From positions 52,741 through 68,898 of the forward strand of contig DEKP01000026.1 of NCBI GenBank assembly GCA_002353935.1: a stretch of 16,158 nt of DNA, in the 5' to 3' direction. This stretch comes from Ruminococcaceae bacterium UBA2719. Lineage in GTDB: Bacteria; Bacillota; Clostridia; Oscillospirales; Acutalibacteraceae. The notes beneath the pieces are model-generated. The model was given only the letters and a program-made list of their open reading frames with translations, searched no databases and was not told the origin of the DNA. Made by a program: the position numbers and the translations under genes. Position 1 is the first letter of the stretch; each line of letters opens with the position of its first letter. Of this stretch, positions 5,200 to 12,697 are shown in pieces.

Positions 5200-7518
5200 C
5201 TAAACATTTTCTATAACCTTAAACGCTATCGCCGTAATGTCGTCATCATGACCGTCATTGCGGCGTTTTGTCGCCTCTTCAACAATATAAGACGACAACT
5301 CCTGAGCGCTTCCCTCCCTAAAGGAAAGAATGGCTTTTTCGATCCATGTATCGTTATCTACAACAGCTCCGTCCGACACCATAACTATAAAATCATCTTC
5401 TGATAAGGTTATCGCTTCTTTAGAGAATTTTGCCTCGTTTAAAATTCCAATCGGTAAAGACGGCATGTCCTTTTTGATTATTTTCGAATTTTTCTTGATA
5501 TATGTTGTACATGCACCTGCCTTCATCAGCTCTGCTTTACCTGTAAACAAGTTAAAATCAAGAACATCCAAGGTTGCCATAGACTCATCCTCGCTTTTTA
5601 TCATCAGCGAAGAATTCACTACCGAAAGAGCGCAATCGTACGAAAGCCCCGCCTTGCACAGCTTTGACATTATGCTAACCGCCATGTTAGAATCTACCGC
5701 TGCTCTGCCGCCTGTTCCCATTCCATCCGAAATAATCGCAACTGTACTGCCCGAGCCATTGTTAAAATAATTTATACAGTCGCCGCATAAATCTCCGTTT
5801 CTGTAAGTATGCTGCGACGATCCTATCTGTAAATCGTATATCGGATGCTCACAAAGAGTTATGCGCGCTCTGTCTTCAACAAAACTTATTGTCGGAGACT
5901 CAAAATATCGTCCGCAGGCTTTTGAAACTTCTTTTGTGATTTCGCTTTTTGATATAGCAGTTTTCTTGCCGATCACAAGTTCTATTTCTACAACCGCTCC
6001 TCCTGTTACGGTTTTTTTGCAAGAACAATCAACTACCACTAGCCCCAAACTCTTTAAAGCCTCTGATACCCTTGAAGCGGCGTTTGTATCAAAGCTGTTA
6101 TAATCCTCAAATTCTTCGGCTAAATCCTGTAAAATATCAGATAATCCTGCAAATTGACCGGCAACAACAGAGCGTATTTGGGTTATCCTGCGCTTTGCAG
6201 ATTCATATGACAGATAATCTTTGTAACTTTCGTTTATGCTGTATGCCAGCTCGCCGGTTTTACAGCAATGCTTCAAAAAATTATCTTCAATATCTTTATC
6301 TTTAACAAAGCCTTTTTCTTTTAAAATATTGCTTAACCTGTAGAAATCATCTGTCGTAAGGTCTTTCTGCTTGTCCCAGCAAAATACGCGCAAGCCACAC
6401 TTTGCACAAGTCTTTTCGCTCGCCTTTTCATACACCCATATAATATCAGGGTTATATATTCTCGTTAGTCTGTCAGAAACCTGGTTAACACAGGTAGAAA
6501 CATTTTCAATCGCTTTTGAACAGTGTGACAAGCGTGTTATAACATTGCGCTTTATCGCGTTTTCGTCTTCAAATTTAGAATCATCAGAAAAAATTGAAGA
6601 TACATAATTGCCTATATTCTTTGGTATAAGCATGAATATAAGAGAGGCTGCTGCGGTTTCTATTATGGTATTAAACACAATAGAGTTGTCATATGCAGAA
6701 AAAGCCATTATAGTGTTACATATTAACACGCTTATACAAACAGCTATTTTAGATAAAGAGGAAAACAATCCCCCTATAAGCCCCGACAACGAATATGCCG
6801 CACTTAAAAACAAAAGATCGCTGTCAGCGAGTGAGAATACTATTCCCGTAGCTATACCCGCAATGCTTCCTCCTGAAACGGACGTATACTTTGCAGCGAA
6901 TAATATGATCAACACCGCCAGTATTCTTCCAACCGAAATATTTCCTACAGTGAGCGCAGAAAACGACAACAACAGTATACATCCCGACATAACAAGACAA
7001 GCTAGTTCCTGCCATGAAAACGAGGTAATGCCTCTAAATGAGTAACTAAGCTTTACCGTTCTGCTCATAAAATACGCTCCGCCTGCGGACAATATCGCTT
7101 CTATAAAGCAAGAGCTTATTTCGCTCACAGTACTTTGAGATGTAAACGTCAGCGCCAGTCCTGTTGCAAAAACCGGAATAAACGCAACAATGCTTGAAAA
7201 AAATCTGCTGTTTGATATACGTTTAATCTCATTGAGCACCCAGCGTATAGCGGCTATTGAAATTATAATAGCTATATATCTAAACGAATTTATAGGCGAT
7301 AAAAGCAGATATCCGAGCGCTACGCTCAACAATGACGCCGGCATATATACAAAAGGTACCGAAGCTATAAACGACGCGCCAAACGGAGACATTTCTCCAA
7401 GCATTGCTCCGTGGGAAATGAGCAGTCCTAGTACAAAATATATTATATGAATAACTACCTCTCGGGCAACGGTCGTATCTTTTTCCACTCGTCTCTTGGT
7501 GTTTTCCATTACACTCAT
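5200..7518 (-). CDS. spoIIE: Stage II sporulation protein E, membrane PP2C-type phosphatase
   Basis: 772 residues with the full SpoIIE layout: a hydrophobic N-terminal part with about ten membrane helices (20-300), a central regulatory region (305-560), and a C-terminal PP2C-like serine phosphatase. Phosphatase motifs are I-S-D-G-M-G-T-G-G-R-A at 596-606, V-S-D-G-A-V-V-D at about 714-721 and G-H-D-D-D-I-T-A-I at about 756-764, supplying the metal-binding aspartates. In sporulating Firmicutes SpoIIE sits at the polar septum and dephosphorylates the anti-anti-sigma factor SpoIIAA, releasing sigma-F in the forespore. A C-x2-C-x5-C-W cluster occurs in the central region. ATG at 7518 is preferred because AAAGGA stands 8 bases upstream; an ATG three codons earlier overlaps that site. 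It is transcribed alone, unlike genomes where tilS and hpt follow. Confidence 0.95.
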   Translation of the reverse strand: MSVMENTKRRVEKDTTVAREVVIHIIYFVLGLLISHGAMLGEMSPFGASFIASVPFVYMPASLLSVALGYLLLSPINSFRYIAIIISIAAIRWVLNEIKRISNSRFFSSIVAFIPVFATGLALTFTSQSTVSEISSCFIEAILSAGGAYFMSRTVKLSYSFRGITSFSWQELACLVMSGCILLLSFSALTVGNISVGRILAVLIILFAAKYTSVSGGSIAGIATGIVFSLADSDLLFLSAAYSLSGLIGGLFSSLSKIAVCISVLICNTIMAFSAYDNSIVFNTIIETAAASLIFMLIPKNIGNYVSSIFSDDSKFEDENAIKRNVITRLSHCSKAIENVSTCVNQVSDRLTRIYNPDIIWVYEKASEKTCAKCGLRVFCWDKQKDLTTDDFYRLSNILKEKGFVKDKDIEDNFLKHCCKTGELAYSINESYKDYLSYESAKRRITQIRSVVAGQFAGLSDILQDLAEEFEDYNSFDTNAASRVSEALKSLGLVVVDCSCKKTVTGGAVVEIELVIGKKTAISKSEITKEVSKACGRYFESPTISFVEDRARITLCEHPIYDLQIGSSQHTYRNGDLCGDCINYFNNGSGSTVAIISDGMGTGGRAAVDSNMAVSIMSKLCKAGLSYDCALSVVNSSLMIKSEDESMATLDVLDFNLFTGKAELMKAGACTTYIKKNSKIIKKDMPSLPIGILNEAKFSKEAITLSEDDFIVMVSDGAVVDNDTWIEKAILSFREGSAQELSSYIVEEATKRRNDGHDDDITAIAFKVIENV

Positions 7519-7852
7519 TTTTAACATCCTTTGTTTTCTGTTTTACATAACTCTGAAAAAATTCCACCGGATTTTTCAGTAAGGTAATTATATTACTAAA
7601 ACACCATCTGTTTTGTCATTGTTTGTTTGCTTTTTTTGATAACCTTTTATTCCTTTTTGTTATAAAATGTAAAGAAACATCCAAGATAATTATATTAATG
7701 CCGGCTTTGCCGATAAGTTTTTTAATATGAATACTGTTGTTAGAATCTATAATAATAGAACTGTATAATTTTAATACTTTACATTTAACTGCTTAAATTT
7801 TATAATATTATATTAGGGTATTTAAATTACAAAATTCAGACAGGAAATTGTT
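7519..7852. other. Divergent spoIIE / lipoprotein intergenic region
   Basis: AT-rich spacer of about 330 bases without a gene. It holds a TATAAT-type -10 facing spoIIE (minus strand, 7587-7592) with no good -35 at 17 bases, as often seen at activator-dependent promoters; I found no clear Spo0A box (TGTCGAA). A hairpin-forming inverted repeat at about 7552-7579 (CTGAAAAA/TTTTTCAG arms) would lie in the spoIIE leader. The lipoprotein promoter is listed separately. Confidence 0.4.
7778..7806 (+). promoter_or_regulatory. Promoter of the transglutaminase-like lipoprotein gene
   Basis: -35 TTTACA (7778-7783), a 17-base spacer and -10 TATAAT (7801-7806), 46 bases before the ATG at 7853. Confidence 0.7.
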
Positions 7853-8836
7853 ATGAAAAGATTTATAATATTAATTTTGGCTGCCGCCTTGTTATTTTCG
7901 TCTTGTGCCTCTGGCAAAAAAGCCAGTCAGCCTGACTATAAAAAAATAGACAAAATAAACCACTATGCAGTTGAGCCGGATAAAGCAGCCGCAATGGATG
8001 AAAATGATCAAAAATATTTTCACAAGCTCGTCGACGCAATGCTTGACTATAAAGATTCGGTAAAACTTAACAGCAATAACAATAAAAACAATCTTTACCT
8101 TAATGCGTTAAAACAAAGCCCGTATTACTTTTTGGTTAAAGATTATACGATTTCTGATCGCTATTTAAAATTTACTTATAATTATACGAAAGAAGAACAC
8201 AAAGATATTATAAAATATATGGACGAGCAGTTCTTGGATATCATAAATTGTGATGCTGAAATGGACGATAACAGTCTTGATACTATTCTGAAAATATACG
8301 GCTGTGTAGCCAAAAGCTTTGAATATGATCATGACAGAACCGAGGATTTTCAGCTTGATATGCCGATTTTTACTTATCCGTCGGATGAGGTGTACAACAC
8401 CTTTCAAAGCAAAAAAGGCGTTTGTTTCTCTTTTGCTTACATCTTAAATTATTCTTTGCTCCAGGCAGGGATCGAAAGCTTTTGCATACACGGCAACTGC
8501 CACGCCCACAACCAAGCTCATATGTGGAACATTTTTAAATATGACGGAGAATATTTTAACTGTGATGTAGTATGGGACAGAGGCGAAGAAAAAGAATATG
8601 CAAAATTATATCACTTTGGCAAAACCGACGCAGAGCGCACAAGCGATACACTGACTTCTATAAATTTTGCAGCCACTCATTATCCGCCTTATGCATATAT
8701 AAAATGTACCGACAAACGATTTTCAATTTTCAGAGGAATAAAGAAATTTTCTTATATCAGCAACCACAAATTTCTTCTTGAAGATTTTGAAAACAATGAA
8801 AAAATTTTTGACACCGAAGCTTTTACGCTGGAATAA
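7853..8836 (+). CDS. Secreted lipoprotein with transglutaminase-like domain
   Basis: 327 residues. A type II signal peptide (M-K-R-F-I-I-L-I-L-A-A-A-L-L) ends in the lipobox F-S-S-C, so Cys18 would be lipidated and the protein held on the outer face of the membrane. Residues about 140-260 carry a transglutaminase/protease-like core: K-G-V-C-F-S-F-A-Y with Cys191 on the helix N-terminus, H-M-W-N with His223, and C-D-V-V-W-D with Asp238, matching the Cys-His-Asp triad in order and spacing. The family includes peptidases and cross-linking enzymes acting on wall or protein substrates; the substrate here is unknown. AGGAAA precedes the ATG by 6 to 7 bases. It has its own promoter and is convergent with the GGGtGRT operon, sharing a two-way hairpin about 115 bases downstream. 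Could be involved in envelope or spore functions given its spoIIE neighbour, but that is only proximity. Confidence 0.85.
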   Translation: MKRFIILILAAALLFSSCASGKKASQPDYKKIDKINHYAVEPDKAAAMDENDQKYFHKLVDAMLDYKDSVKLNSNNNKNNLYLNALKQSPYYFLVKDYTISDRYLKFTYNYTKEEHKDIIKYMDEQFLDIINCDAEMDDNSLDTILKIYGCVAKSFEYDHDRTEDFQLDMPIFTYPSDEVYNTFQSKKGVCFSFAYILNYSLLQAGIESFCIHGNCHAHNQAHMWNIFKYDGEYFNCDVVWDRGEEKEYAKLYHFGKTDAERTSDTLTSINFAATHYPPYAYIKCTDKRFSIFRGIKKFSYISNHKFLLEDFENNEKIFDTEAFTLE

Positions 8837-8951
8837 AAAAGCAGCAATATCATCTAGTTGCCATACCAAAACCTGCCTTAATAAAACACAAATTTGAATC
8901 TACACTTTTGAGGACAGCTAAATCAAAACAAAACATTTTTCTATAAATAAA

Positions 8952-9003
8952 AAAGCGTTGTTACCGAGTCTTGCATACAGCAAAAACTTTGTAATAACGC
9001 TTT
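8952..9003 (-). terminator. Terminator of the NifU-like/GGGtGRT operon (possibly two-way)
   Basis: A 13-bp stem (AAAGCGTTGTTAC at 8952-8964 with GTAATAACGCTTT at 8991-9003, one G-T pair) closes a 26-base loop. The minus strand continues into a T run, so it ends the leftward operon; it may also serve the rightward lipoprotein gene. Confidence 0.7.
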
Positions 9004-9046
9004 GTATTTTTATTAAGCTTTTTAATAATTAACAGAAAAATATCAA

Positions 9047-10051
9047 TTAGCCTTTTACAGCCTCATATACTGCAACAGCACAGGCAACTGTAGCGCCTAC
9101 CATCGGGTTGTTTCCCATACCGATAAGACCCATCATCTCAACGTGAGCGGGAACAGAAGACGATCCGGCAAACTGAGCGTCACCGTGCATTCTGCCCATT
9201 GAGTCCGTAAGACCGTAAGAAGCAGGACCAGCACCCATATTATCAGGATGAAGCGTTCTTCCCGTGCCGCCGCCTGAAGCAACAGAGAAATATTTTACGC
9301 CGTTTTCAATTGCCCATTTCTTATATGTTCCTGCAACAAGATGCTGGAAGCGAGTCGGGTTAGTAGAGTTTCCTGTGATAGAAACACCTACGTTTTCGTG
9401 TTGCATAATAGCAACGCCCTCTCTTACATCATCCGCACCGTAACATCTGACTTGAGCTCTCTCTCCGTCTGAAAAAGCCTTTTCGCTGACAATTTTTAAC
9501 TCGCTTGTAAAGTAATCAAACTCAGTTTCAACAAAGGTGAAGCCGTTGATTCTCGATATAATATAAGCGGCGTCTTTGCCAAGACCGTTTAAGATAACTC
9601 TAAGAGGCTCTTTTCTGGCTTTGTTAGCGTTACGAGCAATACCAATAGCGCCTTCAGCAGCAGCAAAAGACTCGTGACCTGCTAAAAATGCAAAACACTT
9701 TGTCTCGTCTCTGAGCAGCATAGCCCCCAAGTTTCCGTGGCCTAAACCAACCTGTCTTTGTTCTGCAACAGAGCCCGGTATACAAAAAGCTTCAAGCCCT
9801 TCTCCTATGCACTCAGCAGCTTCAGCTGCTGACTTAACTCCTTTTTTAACGCCGATAGCACATCCAAGAGTGTATGCCCAGCCTGCATTTTCAAAGGCGA
9901 TAGGTTGTACGCCTTTTACAATGTCATAAGGATCAAAACCAAGATCGTTACAAATTTTTCTTGCCTCTTCAAGATTCGCAATACCGTTTTCGGCAAGGCA
10001 CTTCTCGATTTTAGGCATTCTTCTTTCCATACTTTCAAATACAACTGCCAT
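9047..10051 (-). CDS. GGGtGRT protein (conserved family of unknown function)
   Basis: 334 residues belonging to the family named for its G-G-G-T-G-R-T motif, here at residues 260-266 within F-S-V-A-S-G-G-G-T-G-R-T-L-H. Other conserved glycine-rich segments are V-G-L-G-H-G-N-L-G-A (101-110), a S-I-T-G-N-S-T-N-P-T run (224-233) and M-G-L-I-G-M-G-N-N-P-M-V-G-A (307-320). No signal peptide or membrane helix, so cytoplasmic. AAGGAGG lies 8 bases before the ATG. It follows the NifU-like gene after only 20 bases and both share a promoter, a pairing I recognise from other Clostridia; a joint role in iron-sulfur or metal-cofactor chemistry is inference. The biochemical function is not known. The glycine-rich loops could bind a nucleotide or other cofactor, but I see no standard Walker or Rossmann signature. 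Confidence 0.88.
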   Translation of the reverse strand: MAVVFESMERRMPKIEKCLAENGIANLEEARKICNDLGFDPYDIVKGVQPIAFENAGWAYTLGCAIGVKKGVKSAAEAAECIGEGLEAFCIPGSVAEQRQVGLGHGNLGAMLLRDETKCFAFLAGHESFAAAEGAIGIARNANKARKEPLRVILNGLGKDAAYIISRINGFTFVETEFDYFTSELKIVSEKAFSDGERAQVRCYGADDVREGVAIMQHENVGVSITGNSTNPTRFQHLVAGTYKKWAIENGVKYFSVASGGGTGRTLHPDNMGAGPASYGLTDSMGRMHGDAQFAGSSSVPAHVEMMGLIGMGNNPMVGATVACAVAVYEAVKG

Positions 10052-10071
10052 TATAGTGTCCTCCTTACCGA

Positions 10072-10764
10072 TTATTCTTCACGCGGATCAATATATTTAG
10101 CCGCATTATCAAAACGGCCGTATTGACCGATGTTGTTTTTATATGCTTCGTTTGGTTCTACACCGTGACGAATATCCTCGAGCATTTTGCCGAGTTTTAC
10201 AAATTGATAGCCGATAACTTCGTCGTTTTCATCAAGAGCTGTTTTTAAAACATAGCCCTCTGCCATCTCCATAAAACGAACACCTTTAGCCTTTGTGCTG
10301 TACATAGTACCAACCTGAGAACGAAGCCCTTTGCCAAGATCCTCCATCCCGGCACCTACCGGCAGACCGTCTTCCGAGAAAGCTGTTTGAGAACGGCCGT
10401 AAGCTAACTGTTCAAAAATATTTCTCATTGCAGTGTTAATTGCGTCGCATACCAAATCGGTATTAAGACACTCAAGCAGAGTTTTTCCCGGCAAAATTTC
10501 TGCTGCCATAGCAGCACTGTGCGTCATGCCCGAGCAACCGATAGTCTCAACAAGCGCTTCTTCTACAATACCGTCTTTGACATTGAGTGAAAGCTTGCAG
10601 GCACCCTGCTGAGGAGCACACCAACCTATACCGTGCGAAAAACCGGAGATATCCTTTATTTCATAAGATTTTACCCATTTACCCTCTTCGGGAATAGGCG
10701 CAGGACCGTGCTTCGGTCCTTTTGCTACCGTACACATATTTTCTACTTCTTTTGAATAGTTCAT
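10072..10764 (-). CDS. NifU/IscU-like iron-sulfur cluster scaffold protein
   Basis: 230 residues related to the N-terminal scaffold domain of NifU/IscU. The segment G-I-G-W-C-A-P-Q-Q-G-A-C (45-56) is followed by alternating strands and by E-T-I-G-C-S-G-M-T-H-S (73-83), equivalent to the G-C-x-x-S loop that binds the cluster, then L-V-C-D-A-I-N (104-110). Six cysteines are at 11, 49, 56, 77, 99 and 106. It is longer than IscU (about 130 residues), with an extra C-terminal region of about 100 residues and an extended N-terminus, so it is a divergent subfamily. AAAGGAG 8 bases before the ATG supports the start. First gene of a two-gene operon with the GGGtGRT gene; no cysteine desulfurase is in the window. 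Cluster binding is expected from the cysteines but not shown, and the dedicated target may be the neighbouring protein. Confidence 0.85.
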   Translation of the reverse strand: MNYSKEVENMCTVAKGPKHGPAPIPEEGKWVKSYEIKDISGFSHGIGWCAPQQGACKLSLNVKDGIVEEALVETIGCSGMTHSAAMAAEILPGKTLLECLNTDLVCDAINTAMRNIFEQLAYGRSQTAFSEDGLPVGAGMEDLGKGLRSQVGTMYSTKAKGVRFMEMAEGYVLKTALDENDEVIGYQFVKLGKMLEDIRHGVEPNEAYKNNIGQYGRFDNAAKYIDPREE

Positions 10765-10812
10765 ACGCGTAACTCCTTTCTGTTTTTTGTCTGAGAATAC
10801 TCATACACAGTT

Positions 10813-10841
10813 ATTATAATCCAAGCTGACAAAATTAGCAA
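10813..10841 (-). promoter_or_regulatory. Promoter of the NifU-like/GGGtGRT operon
   Basis: On the minus strand: -35 TTGCTA (10836-10841), a 17-base spacer, -10 TATAAT (10813-10818), about 49 bases before the ATG of the NifU-like gene. A perfect palindrome (TTGTAACGTTACAA, 10870-10883) lies about 30 bases upstream of the -35, where an activator or repressor could bind. Confidence 0.7.
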
Positions 10842-10869
10842 GACATTTTAAAACATTATTATAATTTAC

Positions 10870-10883
10870 TTGTAACGTTACAA
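10870..10883. promoter_or_regulatory. Perfect 14-bp palindrome, operator-like
   Basis: TTGTAACGTTACAA is a perfect inverted repeat followed by TAGATG. A related imperfect palindrome (ATTGTA, 4 bases, TACAAT, also followed by AGATG) lies at 12051-12066. Both look like dimeric repressor sites. Which regulator or gene they serve is unknown. Confidence 0.4.
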
Positions 10884-10889
10884 TAGATG
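10878..10889 (+). repeat. 12-bp direct repeat, left copy
   Basis: TTACAATAGATG occurs here, partly overlapping the proposed left tip of the insertion sequence, and again at 12060-12071, 50 bp outside the proposed right tip. The distance is too uneven to be a simple target duplication of the element as drawn. Confidence 0.4.
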
Positions 10890-10918
10890 TGAAACTGAAG
10901 GGATAGAAAAAAGCGATT

Positions 10919-10940
10919 GAGTTTGTTAGAATTAAGTTAC
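10919..10940 (+). repeat. Left inner inverted repeat of the insertion sequence
   Basis: Its core GTTAGAATTA and the flanking GAGTT are repeated in inverted orientation at 11973-11993, with one base of difference in length and two substitutions. It lies about 30 bases inside the proposed left tip and 35 bases before the transposase start. Confidence 0.65.
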
Positions 10941-10974
10941 CACACACAAAACTAACAAAAGGAGCTCAACCGCC

Positions 10975-11933
10975 ATGGCTATTATAACACAAACCAAACG
11001 GTATTTGCCACATGAAATATCAACAAAAGTCAGTCAGTTAAATTATACAGGTTAACCAAAGATATTTCCTTTGTGTGTCGGCGGTACCATATCTCAAAAG
11101 CGTCACTCATGCGCTGGAACAAGCAATATGATGGTACAAGAGAGTCTCTGTTACCGAAATCGCACAGACCATATACCGTACATCCAAATGCTCACACAGC
11201 AGAGGAGTTGCGCTGGATCATTAACCTTCATAGACGCAATCCCAACATTTCCGTGTGTGAAATGTACTCTAAATTGCGAGAACAACACGCTTACAGCAGA
11301 CATCCCGGCTCGCTATACCGTATCTTCGTAAAACTCGGCTATCGTAAAAAGGTAGAGTCAACGAAGAATAAATCTAAGCATAGTGGGAAGTATGACACCC
11401 CAACGCAGTTAGGAGTCAAATGGCAGATGGATGTTAAGCATGTGCCAACTACCTGTTATACAGGCGCATATGAGGAAAAATTCTATCAGTACACCATGAT
11501 CGACGAAGCAAGCAGAGAACGATTTATTTATCCTTACAAAGAGCAAAACAGCTATTCCACATTAGACTTTGTGAAGCGTGCCATTATTTACTTTGGCTAT
11601 ACTCCGAAGGTCATACAAACAGACAACGGTCCGGAATTTACGCATATAACCAAAACGAAACGGATACATCCACTGGATGTATTGTGTAAGGAACTGCATA
11701 TTACGCACAAACTGATTCGACCTAAGACCCCTTGGCATAACGGGAAAGTCGAAAGAAGCCACAGAAACGATCAGGAGAGATTCTACAATTATTTGAGTTT
11801 CTATTCTTATGAGGATCTGCTGATACAGATGAAACGTTACTTACGCCGATCTAACCGTATCCTCATGTCGGTACTCGAGTGAAAATCTCCCATACAAAAG
11901 CGGCATGAATTAGAAGCTGCTCGCGTGCTCTGA
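10975..11933 (+). pseudogene. Transposase pseudogene, DDE integrase-core (IS481-like)
   Basis: An ATG at 10975, with AAAAGGAG 10 bases upstream, opens M-A-I-I-T-Q-T-K-R-Y-L-P-H-E and hits a stop at 11053-11055. From about 11036 the protein continues in another frame (V-K-L-Y-R-L-T-K-D-I-S-F-V-C-R-R-Y, then an uninterrupted stretch from 11073 to 11879), so one base has been lost near 11035. The long part has an HTH (R-R-Y-H-I-S-K-A-S-L-M-R-W) and an integrase core with the three acidic residues in W-Q-M-D-V-K-H, Q-T-D-N-G-P-E-F and N-G-K-V-E-R-S-H-R-N-D-Q. A TGA at 11880-11882 replaces an expected TGG (the frame goes on K-S-P-I-Q-K-R-H-E-L-E-A to 11933). Two lesions make the gene inactive unless starting internally at GTG 11073. 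Confidence 0.85.
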
Positions 11934-11972
11934 CTCCGGTCGGGCTACGCCCTCCCTCCGTCAAAGCACGCA

Positions 11973-11993
11973 GCAACCTAATTCTAACAACTC
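11973..11993 (-). repeat. Right inner inverted repeat of the insertion sequence
   Basis: Inverted counterpart of 10919-10940, sharing GTTAGAATTA and GAGTT. It stands 40 bases after the ancestral end of the transposase frame. Confidence 0.65.
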
Positions 11994-12010
11994 ACTTTTC
12001 TGGTCTCACA

Positions 12011-12150
12011 TCATTGACAAATGTACAGTTCTCTGAAAAAACTTAATAACATTGTAGGTTTACAATAGATGCGTTACGGTTAATAAAAAAGAATAGCAAA
12101 TAGGAAGAACCTGTGTTACAGTTAGTTTGCTAAAAAGGCTGTAGAAATAA
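12011..12150. other. Spacer right of the insertion sequence
   Basis: AT-rich, no gene. It holds the imperfect palindrome at 12051-12066 and the second copy of TTACAATAGATG at 12060-12071. AGGAAG near 12102 resembles a ribosome site, but the frame it leads to closes after a few codons. Confidence 0.3.
12060..12071 (+). repeat. 12-bp direct repeat, right copy
   Basis: Second copy of TTACAATAGATG, identical to 10878-10889. It overlaps an imperfect palindrome like the one at the left copy. Confidence 0.4.
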
Positions 12151-12294
12151 TTTTTCGACAACAACAAAACAAAAAGAAAAACAACTGAAATATTTACTCA
12201 ACAAAAGCTTTTAAAGCTACTTGAATATCTTGAAACAAAGTGCAACAAGGGTACAGCCGATTTTCATATCACTGATTTAAGCAATTATAGGTGA
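12151..12294 (+). pseudogene. Short coding remnant without a start codon
   Basis: A 47-codon open stretch between stops, with no ATG, GTG or TTG start next to a ribosome site. It reads like real protein in its second half: T-Q-Q-K-L-L-K-L-L-E-Y-L-E-T-K-C, then N-K-G-T-A-D-F-H-I-T-D-L-S-N-Y-R before TGA. The composition suggests helices such as an HTH or small regulatory domain, but I do not recognise the family. It could be the leftover of a gene broken when the insertion sequence or neighbouring DNA was rearranged, or a chance frame. Confidence 0.3.
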
Positions 12295-12345
12295 TTTTAA
12301 AGGCAATAAACAACAAATCGCTTTTTTACTCTTTTACAGAAATAG

Positions 12346-12393
12346 AAAATCCGCACAAGAAAAGTCTTAAAATGGCTTATCTATGCGGATTTT
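12346..12393 (-). terminator. Terminator after tRNA-Thr
   Basis: AAAATCCGCA (12346-12355) pairs with TGCGGATTTT (12384-12393); the loop can fold further through AAGTC/GGCTT. It lies 5 bases beyond the tRNA CCA end on the minus strand. The T tract is short. Confidence 0.6.
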
Positions 12394-12397
12394 TGTA

Positions 12398-12473
<76 letters not shown>

Positions 12474-12488
12474 AACTGCTGCTAGAAT

Positions 12489-12517
12489 ATAATATCATAT
12501 ACTTTTAAAAAATTCAA
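12489..12517 (-). promoter_or_regulatory. Promoter of tRNA-Thr
   Basis: Minus strand: -35 TTGAAT (12512-12517), a 17-base spacer, -10 TATTAT (12489-12494), 15 bases before the mature tRNA 5' end. Confidence 0.7.
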
Positions 12518-12548
12518 TACCTAATTTATGTATAAAAACAATCTAAAC

Positions 12549-12589
12549 AGAAATACTGAAACAACAATAAAATTTGTCTCAGTATTTCT
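12549..12589 (-). terminator. Hairpin terminator, likely for the repeat-tailed membrane protein gene
   Basis: AGAAATACTGA (12549-12559) pairs perfectly with TCAGTATTTCT (12579-12589), loop 19 bases. Only the minus-strand side is followed by T-rich sequence. It lies about 110 bases after the stop of the gene at 12698-13450. Confidence 0.5.
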
Positions 12590-12697
12590 ATATAAGGATT
12601 GACAAATTCAAATTAAGGTTTTAGCAAAATAAAAGTATTAATTTGCACTTTATAAGCAAACATTATTAAAAATAAATTGGCTATATTTTAATAGATT

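Larger units (their letters stand above)
10888..12010 (+). mobile_element. Degenerate IS481-like insertion sequence
   Basis: About 1.12 kb. The tips are TGTGAAAC (from 10888) and, inverted, TGTGAGAC (ending at 12010), similar to the TGTG tips of IS481-group elements. Longer inner inverted repeats are GAGTTTGTTAGAATTAAGTTAC (10919-10940, 22 bases minus the last two for quoting: arms match at 18 of 21 positions) and its counterpart at 11973-11993. Between them lies one DDE transposase gene with disabling mutations. No clear target duplication is seen, so the exact tips are approximate. Confidence 0.65.

Noticed and set aside
6608..7045. Plus-strand frames of 60 to 150 codons across spoIIE
   Set aside because: All are antisense shadows of the SpoIIE coding sequence.
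7519..7852. Spo0A box upstream of spoIIE
   Set aside because: The best candidate near 7613-7620 matches only about four of seven positions of TGTCGAA.
10975..11073. Programmed frameshift of the transposase
   Set aside because: No convincing slippery heptamer with a downstream structure is seen at the break, IS481-type transposases are usually single frames, and a second lesion (TGA) favours decay.
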